From: Panopea generosa
Taxonomy: Eukaryota > Mollusca > Bivalvia > Adapedonta > Hiatellidae
DNA length: 64,000 nucleotides
Direction of reading: 5' to 3'
NCBI GenBank assembly: GCA_029582155.1
Contig: CM055907.1
Location: 10,887,874-10,951,873, forward strand
Shown: positions 1 to 11,355 of the stretch, one piece after another
Numbering within the stretch: the first letter of the stretch is position 1
Layout of the letters: the number at the start of each line of letters is the position of its first letter
Made by a program: the position numbers and the translations under genes
The notes under the pieces: generated by a model
Database searches by the model: none
Told to the model about the DNA's origin: nothing
What the model saw: the letters and a program-made list of their open reading frames with translations, nothing else

Positions 1-60
1 GGTATTTTTTGCCTAATACAATGTAATATATAAAAAAATATTGATTGATTGCTTGAATAT

Positions 61-330
61 TTAGCGTCATTTTTATGCAATCAAGGGCTACTAGACAATC
101 AGTAACCTAACCACTGTCTCATGTGAACATGGAAGGTTAACCCAGCACTCCCCACCTCTGCAAGTAACTGATTACTTTCCCACTTGAATCAGTGGTGAGA
201 GATGAATGATATTTAGACAATGTTGTATATCAGTCAACACAGAGACTGTTGCTGGGCGGGGATTCAAACTCACAACCCCTGGATTGATAGTCAGACGTGT
301 AACTGATTGAGCTAATCGGGCCCGGCAATA
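61..330 (-). mobile_element. tRNA-derived SINE, family A
   Basis: Read on the minus strand, the element starts GGGCCCGATTAGCTCAATCAG (tRNA A box) and has GTTTGAATCCCC (B box), then a non-tRNA body ending near AAAAATGACGC. Related copies occur near 2205, 17595, 36625, 38275, 50395 and 52815, which establishes a dispersed family. Confidence 0.75.
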
Positions 331-459
331 TAAAAAAATAAGAGGTTTTAGATGGTAGTTCTTTGACTTGTAATGTGTAGAAATATTGGTGTGATAAAAT
401 GAACATGAGTAAAATTGAATTAAAAGTTTTCGTGTCACCTCACATACTTTATACTTCAG

Positions 460-598
460 ACTGGACATACAGAAGGAATGTAGAAGACTGTTGTTTGGTT
501 TTAAGCGATCAGTTGGTGACTCAAAGTCAACTGTGACCCTACAGTCCATACAAGGGATGGTCAAGCCACCAGACTGGCAAATCCCAACATTCTGGCAG
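460..598 (+). CDS. FYVE-like gene, first visible exon
   Basis: Acceptor ...ACTTCAG before 460 and donor GTAAGT after 598. It encodes LDIQKECRRLLFGFKRS... through ...DWQIPTFWQ (46 codons plus one leading base). This is a basic, probably helical stretch preceding the zinc finger. No start methionine fits, so the exon is internal. Confidence 0.65.
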
Positions 599-3500
599 GT
601 AAGTGTATATGTACATACCAGTAGTATCAAATTCCATTTTCAACACATGACGGGTTATATCATTATGGTATATCCTGATTTATTGATGAAAGAAGACTTT
701 AGAATGAACCTGAGGACAAGCACCATTATTCCACAAGTAACTGGCAAACTTTCCAACATAAAGCTTTTAGACGGAGCTGGACTCAAACCAACAACCTCAG
801 CGGCGAGAGGTAAGTGATCATTAGACAACAACACTTTAGCCTACTTGGCCCCTCACAACACTCCAGCAATTATAACATTATTACACTCAACATTAGCTTC
901 ATGAGAACAACTATTTTCAAATGTCGTGCCAATAATTGTTCATTTTTATGCCCTCTCTTTATTGTTCATCCATGCATGTGTGCATCAACGGTCCATCAAT
1001 TGGTGTTTGATGAATAACTTCTGGAAGGGTCAAGGTCGGTATTTGTCAACATCAATCAAATTTTACAGGAGTTATGGCCCATTTTTGCTTGATTTTTTTA
1101 TTAATTTGCTAACGTATAGTGTGTAAAATCTGTTGGCTTTGCACTTTTCTAGTCTGGAAGCTTATGTAACAATGGGCATAGATGCTAATATCCAACTTTC
1201 ATATATCTATCTACTAATACTGCAACACATTTTTGCAAGGATTATGTTCTGGCACAAATTGCACATGAATACAGGCATATATGTGAATCACCGGTTAACA
1301 TACATGTTCAGTGAGATCTTTTATTTGCACTGGGTATGACTCCCTGTACACGGGCCAACTGCTTTAAATCCCCTCTGAAGGATTGCATGCTTCACAACAC
1401 CTTGCTAAAGAACAGTGGGAGTGCGTTTGAAATAGTCAGGATGAAATCCCACTGGGAATCGATCCAGGGACCTCTGGGTCTTGGAGCAAGCATGCTTAAC
1501 ACTAGACCAACGCAACTCATTTACAAACTATTACCGGTATACATGATTTAACTTTTTGGATATGAGATTTAACTAGTTTTAATACAAGATTTAACTTGTT
1601 TGATATGAGATTTAACTGGTTTTAATACAAAATTTAACTTGTTTTGATATGAAATTTAAATACTTTTGATATGAAATTGAACTAGTTTTGATATAAGATT
1701 TAACTAGTTTTGATATGAGATTAAACTAGTTTTAATACAAGATTTAACTAGTTTTGATACAAGATATAATTAGTGTTGATTTTGAGATTTAACTAGTTTT
1801 GATATGAAATTGAACTAGTTTTGATATAAGATTTAACTAGTTTTGTTATGAAATTTAACTTCTTTTTAATAAATATAACTTTAACAGATGGAAAAAATGT
1901 CCGACAACTGCAGATTGTGTAAACGAAGCCTTGGAGTACGTAAGAGCAAGCGTAGCTGTAAAGTATGTGGACTGGCATTGTGTAAGAAATGTTCCTTGAA
2001 CGAATTACTCATCTTCTACGATGATCAGGATACAGATGGTAAACGGGAGGCCAAACTTGCCATTATCAATGTACACGGGGTAAGGGTAGTTAAATATTAC
2101 TTATTTATAAAAGTATCATAAGATGCATTATATTATTAATGTTATTCTGTCTTGTCTCCCACTGGTTGTAAGATAGATGAAAAATTGTTTTTCTTTAAAT
2201 GTTAAGCATCATTTTTATGCCATCGAGGGCTTACCAATGATCAGTTAACCTAACCACTGTTTCCTGGGGTCCTGGAAGGTTTAACAGCACTCAAGCACAC
2301 CCCATCTCCATACGACCATTATAAATTAATTGCTAAATTATCATCCCAATTTGTCGTAACAACAAGGATGGTGGGAGGATTCTATTTTTTATTTTAATTA
2401 TTTGTTTTTTATGAAAATAAAAAAGGTCAGGCGGCATGAAAATTAGGGGGCGGGCAGGAATGATAATCTGACAATTAATTTATTATGGCCTAAGCAACTG
2501 ATAACTTTCCCACTTGAATCAGCAGTAAGAGACAAATGATATTGAGACACAATGTCATATATCAATCATCACTCAGAATGTAGGCAGGCGGGTATTCGAC
2601 CACACAACCCGTGGATTAATAGTCGAACACGCTACCAATTGAGCTAACTTGGCCCTTTATATTCACTAGTGAAATTCATCGTGTAGTATCCTTTTTTTTA
2701 AATTTGTAAATATATTAGACGTCCCTACCCACATATCTTCTGTATTGAGGTAAATATTAATGCTGCAGACATGTCACAAGCAAAATACCCTTACTAGTTC
2801 TTCTGTTAACATGTTTTTTATAACTCGTACATAATAATAGAAAAATTATATTAGTGAGATGACCATTCCAGTGGTGAACAAATGACATGTTAAATCAAAT
2901 CCCAAGTTAAGTTAATTCAGACTCCGCTTCCTGAGTAGAATTGTTACTAGTTGTTGTTTGTCTGGAGGCGAGCAGCCTCCACTACACTACCACACCGCTC
3001 AAAGTTAGGCACATATCACCAAAGGCACCACAAATGGCTATTTAAGCCATGGCACAAAGTTTGCAGGAAATTAAAATTTAAACTAAAGCACCATAAAAAA
3101 TTTCTTATCAATATAAATTATTGTAAGTTATGAATTACATTCTTTCTATGTAATATTTTAAAGTTTATTCTATTATTTGTTATTGTAATATGATGGCATA
3201 AAAGTAGCTGTTTAAAAATGTGTATTTAGTGTCCAGACATGGAACCCGTTGTATCATTGATGTTACGTGTGTGCAGAGACTGCAAGAAAAGTATCAGTGA
3301 CAGGCAAATACTCAATCCATCATGGTTCAAGCTGGCAGGAGGTCAGACTGGTCCGTTAGATGACTTGGTGTGGATGAACGATGTCTTCACACAGTTTCAA
3401 ATCACTATAACAGCTGCGGTATCTCAGGTAGACTACATGTATATATTTTCTGCCTACCAAATCAACGATACCATTTGAATGAATAACAACTTTTTTATTT

Positions 3501-6500
3501 ATCGAGGATGCCCCAATTAGTACAACAGCCAGTCGGTATAAGTACTAATCTATTTGATTATGATTCACATTTTTTGGCCCTTGATCAGATTGTATTTATA
3601 TAATTTTACACTTCAACTGATAATAGAATAAACATCAGGGACGGGTTTCACAAAAAAAACTTACAACAAAAATCATCATAAACGTAAACCAACACTTATT
3701 CATAGTATTTTTGATATTCATCAAAATGAATCCAAAATTGCTAAAACCATGTGGAAAATGATATATTTTCTGGAAATACAATCATTTCAAAGGTCCATCA
3801 ATGTTTAAAGGCTCATTAAACTTCCCGAGACAGTCTTTTTTAGTTTTAATTGGAGTGAATTTTACTTTTCCAGATGATAGAATACATGTTTATTTGATCT
3901 GACACTGAGAGACTTTGCAAATGAAAAAATAAATATAAAGCACATCATTAGTACATACATGTAATTAAGAACGGGTTTTGGTTCGTCTCTTTCCGATAAA
4001 CACCTTCACCAGAATACGGGGAGTTACTAAGCTTGTTCAGAAACACATCGGTCGGTAATATATGATCAATTCACTTCAGAGAAAATCATAGTATGGGGAA
4101 CTGTAGGGGGTGTGGTTAAAAATTGAATAACCGCTTGCGGTTAGGTAGTTTTTAAGAACATCCCCTTTATTCCTCTCAGTGTATTGATGAACTGGAACCA
4201 ACGAACAAGTAAGCAACGAATCGTTCATATAAAAACCAAAATAAAATTACTTTTCTAATTACTATACTTAACAAAACACCCTTGGTAGCCTCTCAATATT
4301 GACTGTGATAAAGTGATTTGTGACATACTGATGATAGCGTGTGCGATAGTATCACATGTATATGCAAGGGAGGATCCTGAGCAAGAGTTACTTCACTAAA
4401 CCAGTATTCAGTATTCTTTGTTTTTCAGTGCAAATAAAGTAATATAATGCGTACTACGTTCAATACAGTTTTATTGTAGACATCAATACATCTATTTTTA
4501 AAAAAAAAAAACCAATAACGATACATAATATAAGTGAAGCCATAACTTTTCTAATCTTGTTAATGAACCCCTTATCTGAGGGTCTTAATCTGCACACTAC
4601 CACTGCATTATTCATTTGTGTACTTCCAAACACTGGTGGAGGTACAGTTGGAAAGCAACCGAGTCATTACGGAATGACAAAAATATAAACAAAAGTAAAA
4701 AATTTGGTCCGCTCATCTAAGAAATACACATTTCGATCAAAGTTATTTTCTCGGTTTTTTAAAAATAGTCACTAAGGGGTAAACAGGAATTGTTTAAGCA
4801 ATACTATACACATTTAATTACAATCATTTTTGTTATTATCAAAAGGTGTACATTTCAGAAATTTAATGAGGCTTTAAACAAACAAGATGTAATTGTCAAA
4901 TTGACTTACAGCGATTTTTATAGTAAGTTTTTTGTGAAACGCAGCCCAGGAGTATTATTCAGGTCAATGATAGCATGTATACCAATTAGAACATTATTTA
5001 TGCAAGCTGCTATACCATCATGATCAACATTGTTTGGCTCTCAGTCACCAAGTTCTTACTAACACTTCTTGTAAATAATGATGGAATGATCCAAAAATTG
5101 TATATCTGGGTCAGTAAATTCTGATCAACGACCCTTGTAAACGATAATGGGATGATCCAAAATCTAAGATGGCAGAGTCCATTGTACAATATTAGGAATA
5201 AACACATTTAATTGCCTTGTACATATCGATGGCCAAGTGTGATTAATATAGATTTAAGTGTAGACTGTACATAAATGTAACAGCAAGTGTCCCAGGCCGC
5301 AGGTGTTGCTAACATGAATGTAAGAAACAGTATTTTTTGTCAATTTCTGCATCATGATTTTATCTCATTTTTTACCACTGTAGTGTGTCTAGTGGTAGAA
5401 CCACTTGTCTCACATACTGGAAGTTGTAGGTTCGAATCATGGCTCCTGTTTCGCCAACAGTTTCTCCTAGTTTTACTTAAATACCTTACCCAATGTTGAC
5501 TGGTAACTTTAATATTCTGTTATCAATGTCAATGAAGCCAAATGCAGTTTTTCTAAAACCAGTTTAAATCATGATCACATGGATGCTTTTCCCCATGAAA
5601 CAGAAACCTATCATTTTGTGTTCTCATTTAAAAAATAGTTGTAGAAAAAGTGTTGCCTGTATCTCAGTCTTGAGCATGATTAAAAGTGAAACCAAATACC
5701 ATACAACATGGTACTTGTTTTAGTTCGTGAATATTTATTTTTAACCAGGTTTTTCAAAATTGAAAACATGGTAATTAGATTGGCGAAGTTGGCGGGCAGA
5801 TGGTTTTTTCATTTCCGTTCAATAACTAGAGTATTTTTCATAAAGTGTGTACCTCTATAAAATCTAGGCCAAGTTTGATAACCAGCTAATACAGACCATT
5901 ATCTTCAGAGTTATGGCCCATTAATTAGTAAAAAATGCTAAAATTGCTCATTACTGCTCAATAATAAGAGTATTCTTTATCAGAACTGAAGCAAACTTAC
6001 ACAAAGAGTGAATCTCTATAAAATCTAGGCCAAGTTCAATAATCAGCCAATTCAGACTATTATCTTTAGAGTTACAGTTCTTTAATTAGTAAAAAATGCT
6101 AAAATTTACAGTTTCGGCTCAATAACTAGAGTATTCTTTATCTGAACTGAAGCAAACTTACACTTAGTGTGAATCTCTATAAAATCTAGGCCAAGTTCAA
6201 TAACCAGCCAAGTCAGACTATTATCTTTAGAGTTATGGCCCTTTAATTAGTAAAAAATGCTAAATTTACAGTTTCTCCTCAATAACCAAAGTAATCTTTA
6301 TCTGAACTGAAGCCACCTTACACAAAGTGTGTATTTCTATAAATTTGAGCCAAGTTCGTTAACCGGCCAATTCTGACCGTTATCTTCAGAGTTATGGCCC
6401 TTTAATTAGTCAAAAAATGCTAAATTGATTGTTTCCGCAACCACACTTATACAATTTTTCTAGCAGTAAAGTAAAAATAATATTTTTCTTTTGTTATTTT

Positions 6501-9223
6501 GATGAAGATACTAAAAAAGTTTGGATTGATGTACTGATATATATATGTATTAAAATGAAACTCCATTAACATGCACATTTTTATCTTTAAAATGGTTTGC
6601 AGTGCCCTTGCTCAATTGATAGCCATGAGGCAAAAAGTATTATAAAAATTACAAATGATTTATTAGAGAAATGTACAGGTCCATTTCAAAATTTTACAAC
6701 ACAGCTGAATTTCTCATAATGTTTGATGCATTTTGTAATATATTTGTAGAATCAAACATCATGTTTAAGAAATTGTTGCTATCAGTTGAGCATGTGTGAC
6801 TTACCTCCTATCGATGGGCTTTGGAAACGTTACAATACCACCACTTTAGCCTCAATGCAAAATGTGACAATATTGATGTACTATTTTATCAATATGCATG
6901 TTTGTTTCCAAGTATAATCACATTACATCTTTCATAATGTGAATTACAGAAGTAATATTTTAGCCAAACAAGACTTGGTGAATAGCACAGAAACAAGAGA
7001 GAAACTTTATTTCATGCTTTTTTAACAAAACTATTGCATCAATGTTAAACAAATAAAAAAAATTTGAATTGTATGCTTTTTTATTTTCTGCTTCAACGTA
7101 CATAAAATCTTGTTCATCTTTAATTTTATTACTATTGTTTTAATGGTACTGTCATAAAATGTATTCTTCCATATTATATTAGTAAGGAAAATATAACAAA
7201 TGTTGTGATTGAATTATATCTTGTTCCACAGTGTGAGCAAAGTTTAGAATCGTTGGAGGATTGTAGCGGACCTTCGGATAAAGAATTTCTCAATAAAATT
7301 CTGGTATGTGGTTAGAAATGAATTGTAAACCCTACATATTGTTGCCATTGGTCAAATGATAAATGCTGGCAGATTGTTAAAGTTGAATGCTTTTACATCA
7401 TTAATAGATACTGGACTTATTATATTTAAAAAACATGAATAGAGATAAATGGTTGAATGAGAGATGCTGGCAATTTGTAAAAAGTTAGACGATGGCAAGC
7501 CATATGAACATTATTTTCTTCAGCTTAATACTTATCCATATAACAATTGGACTAACGCAGGCTGTCAATCACACAATTCGATAATCCAATCAGCAATCGA
7601 TAATGGTTGCTATTCCACCATTTCCCTTAAACGAGCTATTTATGTCCATGTAAATAATGCCACATGGCCAGTCGGCAGAGTGATAGTCTTTCTATCATCA
7701 GGTCCATTATGGTCACCGTGTAAGTACAATTTGGGCTCCAATGCTGTATTTTCCTTGTACATGTTTTTGAATGTAAAGGTATCCCATAGATAAATAATTA
7801 TTATATTCTAAGAAAACTGAAACAATTTTTTTAAATGGAGTTTTTTTATTATACACATGACATATCCAGTTCATTTGTGGACGAAACCTTCCAAATCATT
7901 TTGAGTAATACCACTGTCGTTTCACAAACAGTCTCACATAAAAGTTTTGGATGGAGCAGGACATGAACTTACAATCTCAGCGGTGGCCAATAAGAGACCT
8001 TGAAATGGTACCTTAGATCACCGGACAATGGATGAGTCTTTCTAAGCAGACCACTGATACCTTGCGTTTTGAAGTAACTACATTTTCTTACATATATTGT
8101 ACTTATGTATACTTGTGTTTTTTTCCTGATTTAGGTCCTTCCAATTCCTCTTTATCGGACTCCTCAGTAGTGTCCTGCCCTTGGAGTGCATCTTCATGAT
8201 TTATTTTTATTAGTCTTCTACTGGTTTCACGGGAGGTTATAGGTTATAGGTTTACCCTCTGTCTGTCTTGTGTTCAGTCTTCATCCGTCGAGAAAGATTT
8301 CTAAAAAGTATCCAAGCTAGGTTTGTGAAACTTTACATGTGGATAGAGGGCAATAAGGAGATAAATTGTGGTTGCTATGGTAACAAAATTAGTAAATCAG
8401 TAGGGGACCAGTGTCTTGTTTACTTTTTTACTTGTTTATTATTTTTATAATCTGCTCATCAACATTTTATATTCTAGATGAAACTCGGTAAATATTTGGA
8501 CGAGTATGAGGAACAGTTTAAAAGGTTGAAATCCTTCCTGCCTAGAACTCGGACAAAAACTGAAAAAGTTTTTGTACAAAACTATACAAAGGTTTGTATT
8601 TTCTCCATGTTGATTTCTATACTAACCAACTTTTCCTTATAAGATTTATGCAGCTCTATCACCGTTTTTCCCTCCCTCAGGGGAAATAGACACAAAATGA
8701 ATTTCTGATATGAGGGAATTAAACAGATGACAACTCCGGGTGGTGAATTTGTGGAAACAGCGATTCTACTCTGACAAGTCAGGGCTGTAGTGCATTTGAT
8801 AGAATGTTGGCCACTAACACCAGAGGTCATGAGGTCAATCCAGGGCTTGACCTGATGGCCTCGCAAAAAATACTCAATTTTACAATGGAAACAGATTCAA
8901 GAGGGAGTTCTTTAAGCTCTGAACTTTCTTTGCAATCCAGCTTAAATTTAAATAATCTAATACTACTCAGATTTATTTTAAGATTTTCCTCCAATAAAAT
9001 GTAAGCCATATATAACATGAACTGTCTTGTTAAAGGCATATTTTGTAAATTATTCAAATGTAACAGCAGACATAATTTACAGCAGATGTGAACTCATGAG
9101 ATTTACAGCAGATGTGATTTACAGCAGACAAAATTTACATTACAGAGCAAGTACGACTTCTTCATGGAGAACAAGTACAGTTACAGGAGCTTCCAGAAAC
9201 AAAACCGGATAAAACGAGTTTAA
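460..9223 (+). CDS. FYVE-like zinc-finger protein, 5'-partial, spliced
   Basis: Six exons join without breaking frame: 460-598, 1888-2079, 3230-3427, 5284-5319, 7232-7303, 8478-8591, then a terminal exon from 9146. Every internal junction is in phase 0 with AG/GT borders. The product carries four CxxC pairs in FYVE order: CRLC, CKVC and CKKC in the second exon and CRDC in the third, where the chain reads INVHG-CPDMEPV across the junction, followed by LRVC. FYVE domains bind phosphatidylinositol 3-phosphate on endosomes, but the basic R(R/K)HHCR signature is absent here (KSKRSCKVCG instead), so lipid binding is doubtful. The downstream part is charged and probably helical. The first base of exon 460 completes a split codon, so at least one exon lies upstream of the window. 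I cannot name the orthologue; a rabenosyn-like endosomal protein is one possibility. Confidence 0.72.
640..830 (-). mobile_element. SINE-like fragment
   Basis: The minus strand contains GAGGTTGTTGGTTTGAGTCC, a B-box-like motif, next to sequence shared with 7890-7990. Its left part resembles the end of the 68-bp array near 39020. It lies in the intron after the first visible exon. Confidence 0.4.
1340..1527 (-). mobile_element. tRNA-derived SINE, family E
   Basis: The minus strand begins TGCGTTGGTCTAGTGTTAAG and contains GGATCGATTCCC, spaced as tRNA A and B boxes. There is no second clear copy in the window, so the body limit is uncertain. Confidence 0.5.
1545..1870. repeat. 22-bp tandem repeat
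   Basis: About 15 copies of a unit close to GATATGAGATTTAACTAGTT plus TT, with variants ATACAAGATT. It sits in an intron and ends next to the acceptor of the zinc-finger exon, so its T-rich units form that exon's upstream tract. Confidence 0.85.
1888..2079 (+). CDS. FYVE-like gene, zinc-finger exon
   Basis: Acceptor TTTAACAG and donor GTAAGG. The 64 codons begin MEKMSDNCRLCKRS and end LAIINVHG. The exon contains six of the eight zinc-ligand cysteines (CRLC, CKVC, CKKC). It could supply an alternative start because it opens with ATG, but the upstream exon reads into it in frame. Confidence 0.75.
2205..2660 (-). mobile_element. family A SINE split by a MITE
   Basis: Both halves match the SINE at 61-330: the body at 2205-2308 and the tRNA-like head at 2497-2660. 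Between them lies a short inverted-repeat element, so the SINE is the older insertion. Confidence 0.7.
2309..2496. mobile_element. MITE nested in SINE
   Basis: The ends are imperfect inverted repeats: CCATTATAAATTAATTGC...ATTATCATCCC on the left and GGAATGATAATCTGACAATT...ATTATGGCC on the right. The interior is T-rich and non-coding. The same termini make up the hairpin at 34619-34687. Confidence 0.65.
3230..3427 (+). CDS. FYVE-like gene, exon with last cysteine pair
   Basis: Acceptor TATTTAG, donor GTAGAC, 66 codons, phase 0. It reads CPDMEPVVSLMLRVCRDCKK, completing the zinc finger with CRDC, then a region rich in W, F and Q that ends ITAAVSQ. Confidence 0.75.
5284..5319 (+). CDS. FYVE-like gene, 12-codon micro-exon (probable)
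   Basis: Flanked by TGTAACAG and GTAAGA. It encodes QVSQAAGVANMN and keeps phase 0 with both neighbours. Its small size makes it the least certain exon; skipping it would not disturb the frame. Confidence 0.5.
5380..5470 (+). mobile_element. tRNA-like SINE head
   Basis: GTGTCTAGTGGTAGAACCAC (A-box-like) followed at tRNA spacing by GTAGGTTCGAATCATGG (B-box). It is intronic and the body limit is not clear. Confidence 0.45.
5815..6440. repeat. 160-bp tandem repeat, about four copies
   Basis: GAGTTATGGCCC or a close variant recurs at 5908, 6069, 6230 and 6389, so the period is 159-161. Each unit includes AATAACTAGAGTATTCTTTA and CTATAAAATCTAGGCCAAGT. It is intronic in the FYVE-like gene and no unit is open. 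Confidence 0.85.
7232..7303 (+). CDS. FYVE-like gene, 24-codon exon
   Basis: Acceptor TTGTTCCACAG with a good pyrimidine tract, donor GTATGT. It encodes CEQSLESLEDCSGPSDKEFL followed by NKIL, an acidic helical segment, and continues in phase 0 into the next exon. Confidence 0.68.
7320..8470. other. intron with no recognised gene
   Basis: A 109-codon open frame at 7464-7793 lacks splice context or recognisable domains. A SINE-like fragment lies around 7890-7990. Nothing else supportable is seen. Confidence 0.5.
8478..8591 (+). CDS. FYVE-like gene, 38-codon exon
   Basis: Acceptor TTATATTCTAG, donor GTTTGT, phase 0 at both ends. It encodes MKLGKYLDEYEEQFKRLKSF and then LPRTRTKTEKVFVQNYTK, an amphipathic, strongly charged helix. 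Confidence 0.7.
8775..8880 (+). mobile_element. SINE fragment, family C
   Basis: TTGATAGAATGTTGGCCACT...CCAGAGG resembles the head of the SINE at 55190-55380 (GGATAGAATGTTGGCCACTC). It is truncated or diverged after the B-box region. Confidence 0.45.
9018..9145 (+). promoter_or_regulatory. repeated acceptor-like motif before terminal exon
   Basis: The last 90 bases of the intron hold several near-copies of a TTTACAGCAGA block (TAACAGCAGAC, TTTACAGCAGATGTG twice, TTTACAGCAGAC), each containing one or two CAG acceptor cores, before the acceptor at 9145. A role in acceptor choice is inference only. Confidence 0.4.
9146..9223 (+). CDS. FYVE-like gene, terminal exon
   Basis: With the acceptor ...CATTACAG the frame reads SKYDFFMENKYSYRSFQKQN then RIKRV and stops at TAA 9221-9223. 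A second AG ends at 9147. If that were used, the exon would start at 9148 and read QVRLLHGEQVQLQELPETKP..., which stays open across the adjoining 66-bp repeats to 9942. Both options fit the phase of the previous exon. The short form is simpler; the long form would give a repetitive tail of about 264 residues. The last 36 bases of the short form and its stop lie in the first repeat unit. Confidence 0.5.
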   Translation, partial: SKYDFFMENKYSYRSFQKQNRIKRV

Positions 9224-10640
9224 GGGAATTTGTGTTGCTCCAACAGTTACAGGAGCTTCCAGAAACAAAACCGGATAAAACGAGTTTAAGGGAATTTGTG
9301 TTGCTCCAACAGTTACAGGAGCTTACAGAAACAAAACCGGATAAAACAAGTTTAAGGGAATTTGTGTTGCTCCAACAGTTACAGGAGCTTACAGAAACAA
9401 AACCGGATAAAACGAGTTTAAGGGAATTTGTGTTGCTCCAACAGTTACAGGAGCTTACAGAAACAAAACCGGATAAAACGAGTTTAAGGGAATTTGTGTT
9501 GGTCCAACAGTTACACGAGCTTCAAGAAACAAAACCGGATAAAACCAATTTAAGGGAATTGGTGTTGCTCCAACAGTTACACGAGCTTCCAGAAACAAAA
9601 CTGGATAAAACCAGTTTACGGGAATTTATGTTGCTCCAACAGTTCCAGGAGCTTACAGAAACAAAACCGGATAAAACGAGTTTAAGAGAATTTGTGTTGG
9701 TCCAACAGTTACAGGAGCTACCAGAAACAAAACCGGATAAAACCAGTTTACGGGTATTGTGTTGCTCCAACAGTTACAGGAGCTTCCAGAAACAAAACTG
9801 GATAAAACCAGTTTATGGGAATTTGTGTTGCTCCAGCAGTTGCACAAGCTTCCAGAAACAAAACCGGATAAAACCAGTTTACGGGAATTTGTGTTGCTCC
9901 AACAGTTCCAGGAGCTTCCAGAAACAAAACCGAATACAATGAGTTTAAGAGAATTTGTGTTGGTCCAACAGTTACAGGAGCTACCAGAAACAAAACCGGA
10001 TAAAACCAGTTTACGGGTATTGTGTTGCTCCAACAGTTACAGGAGCTTCCAGAAACAAAACTGGATAAAACCAGTTTATGGGAATTTGTGTTGCTCCAAC
10101 AGTTGCATAAGCTGCCAGAAACAAAACAGGATAAAACAAGTTTAAACGAATTTGTTTTGCTCCAACAGTAACAATAGCTTCCAGAACCAAAACCGGATAA
10201 AAACGTGTTTTAGGGAATTTGTGTTGCTCCAACAGTTACAGAAGCTTTCAGAAACAAAACCTGATAAAACCAGTTTAAGGGAATTTGTGTTGCTCCGACA
10301 GTTACACTAGCTTCCAAAAACAAACCAGATAAAAACGAGTTTAAGGGAATTTGTGTTGCTCCAACAGTTACATGAACTTCTAAAAACAAAACCAGTAAAA
10401 ACAAATTTAATGGGAATTTGCCATGTTCCGACAGTTACACGAGCTTCCAAATACAAAGCTGGTTAAAACGAGTTAAATGGGAATTTGCCATGTTCCAAAA
10501 GTTACACAAGCTTCCAAAAACAAAGCTGGTTAAAACGAGTTTAATGGGAATTTGCCATGTTCCAACAGTTACACAAGCTTCCAAAAACAAAGCCTGCTAA
10601 AAACAGTTTAATGGGAATTTTGCATTGCTCCAACAGGAAT
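9182..10640. repeat. 66-bp minisatellite derived from terminal exon
   Basis: About 22 units of 66 bp, each running TTACAGGAGCTTCCAGAAAC, AAAACCGGATAAAACGAGTT, TAAGGGAATTTGTGTTGCTC, CAACAG. The first unit contains the end of the coding exon and its stop. Since 66 is a multiple of 3, one forward frame is open over several units (LQELPETKPDKTSLREFVLL periodicity) while the gene's own frame stops in each unit. Units after about 10160 are more diverged and of irregular length. Confidence 0.92.
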
Positions 10641-11355
10641 GATACTAAAAGGACATACATCACAGACTTACCATTCGTGTGAAAAGAAATCCAAACAAAG
10701 TAACTGTTAATAGACTGGGATTATCCACAGTCACATTTTTAGTCAGGTACTTTGCATGCAGCTGTGACAGTATCCCATAACTAGTCTGTTAAAATTAATG
10801 TATTTATGTCTTAAAAATGACAGTACATGATGAAGATGATAATTTTATTTATTGTAGCCACCTGTTTCCCATATGGGCGACGCCTCCAGAAGAGTATTAG
10901 TAATTTTAGGATAGTGCAGATATATAGAGGACTCTATTGTAGCATCCATGGTTCTTTTACTTGTCTGGTGTTCAACATGGATACATAGTACCTCAAAAAA
11001 TTTTTGTTTGAGAAGTGGGAAATCGAACTTGGACTGTACATGTCAATCTCTACCAGGGTCAATTGAGCTACGCTCGAATGACCTCTGTCACAGTCTAAAC
11101 GTTTGAAAGATCGAAAGATTTTTCCAATATTAAACAGTCGCACAAAAAATTATGGTCACCCATGCATCAGACAAAAATAAGCTATGAGGAGTTCAACATT
11201 TTCCATTCAAATTGAATTTGTTTACTAGCATTTATTTTCGCACAAAATAATCCAACACATATAATTACAGTTTAGAAAAAATAACTTCAAACTGCCATGT
11301 CACAATTTGATAATAGAATAACAAGAATCTTGCAAAAGTTGAGACGTTGATAGAA
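10641..11355. other. intergenic, nothing recognised
   Basis: AT-rich sequence without an open frame of note, splice-supported exon or repeat match within the window. Confidence 0.5.

Noticed and set aside
240-330. A genuine tRNA gene on the minus strand
   Set aside because: A and B boxes are present, but the same head recurs with a common non-tRNA body and the acceptor stem does not pair well. It is a SINE.
2951-3133. 60-codon open frame upstream of the third zinc-finger exon
   Set aside because: No acceptor or donor in phase, basic low-complexity ending; looks like chance.
7464-7793. 109-codon open frame inside an intron
   Set aside because: No splice sites in matching phase and no recognisable sequence. 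Left as intron.
9522-10404. Minus-strand open frames of 64-126 codons across the 66-bp repeats
   Set aside because: Shadows of a period divisible by 3 on the strand opposite to the gene.
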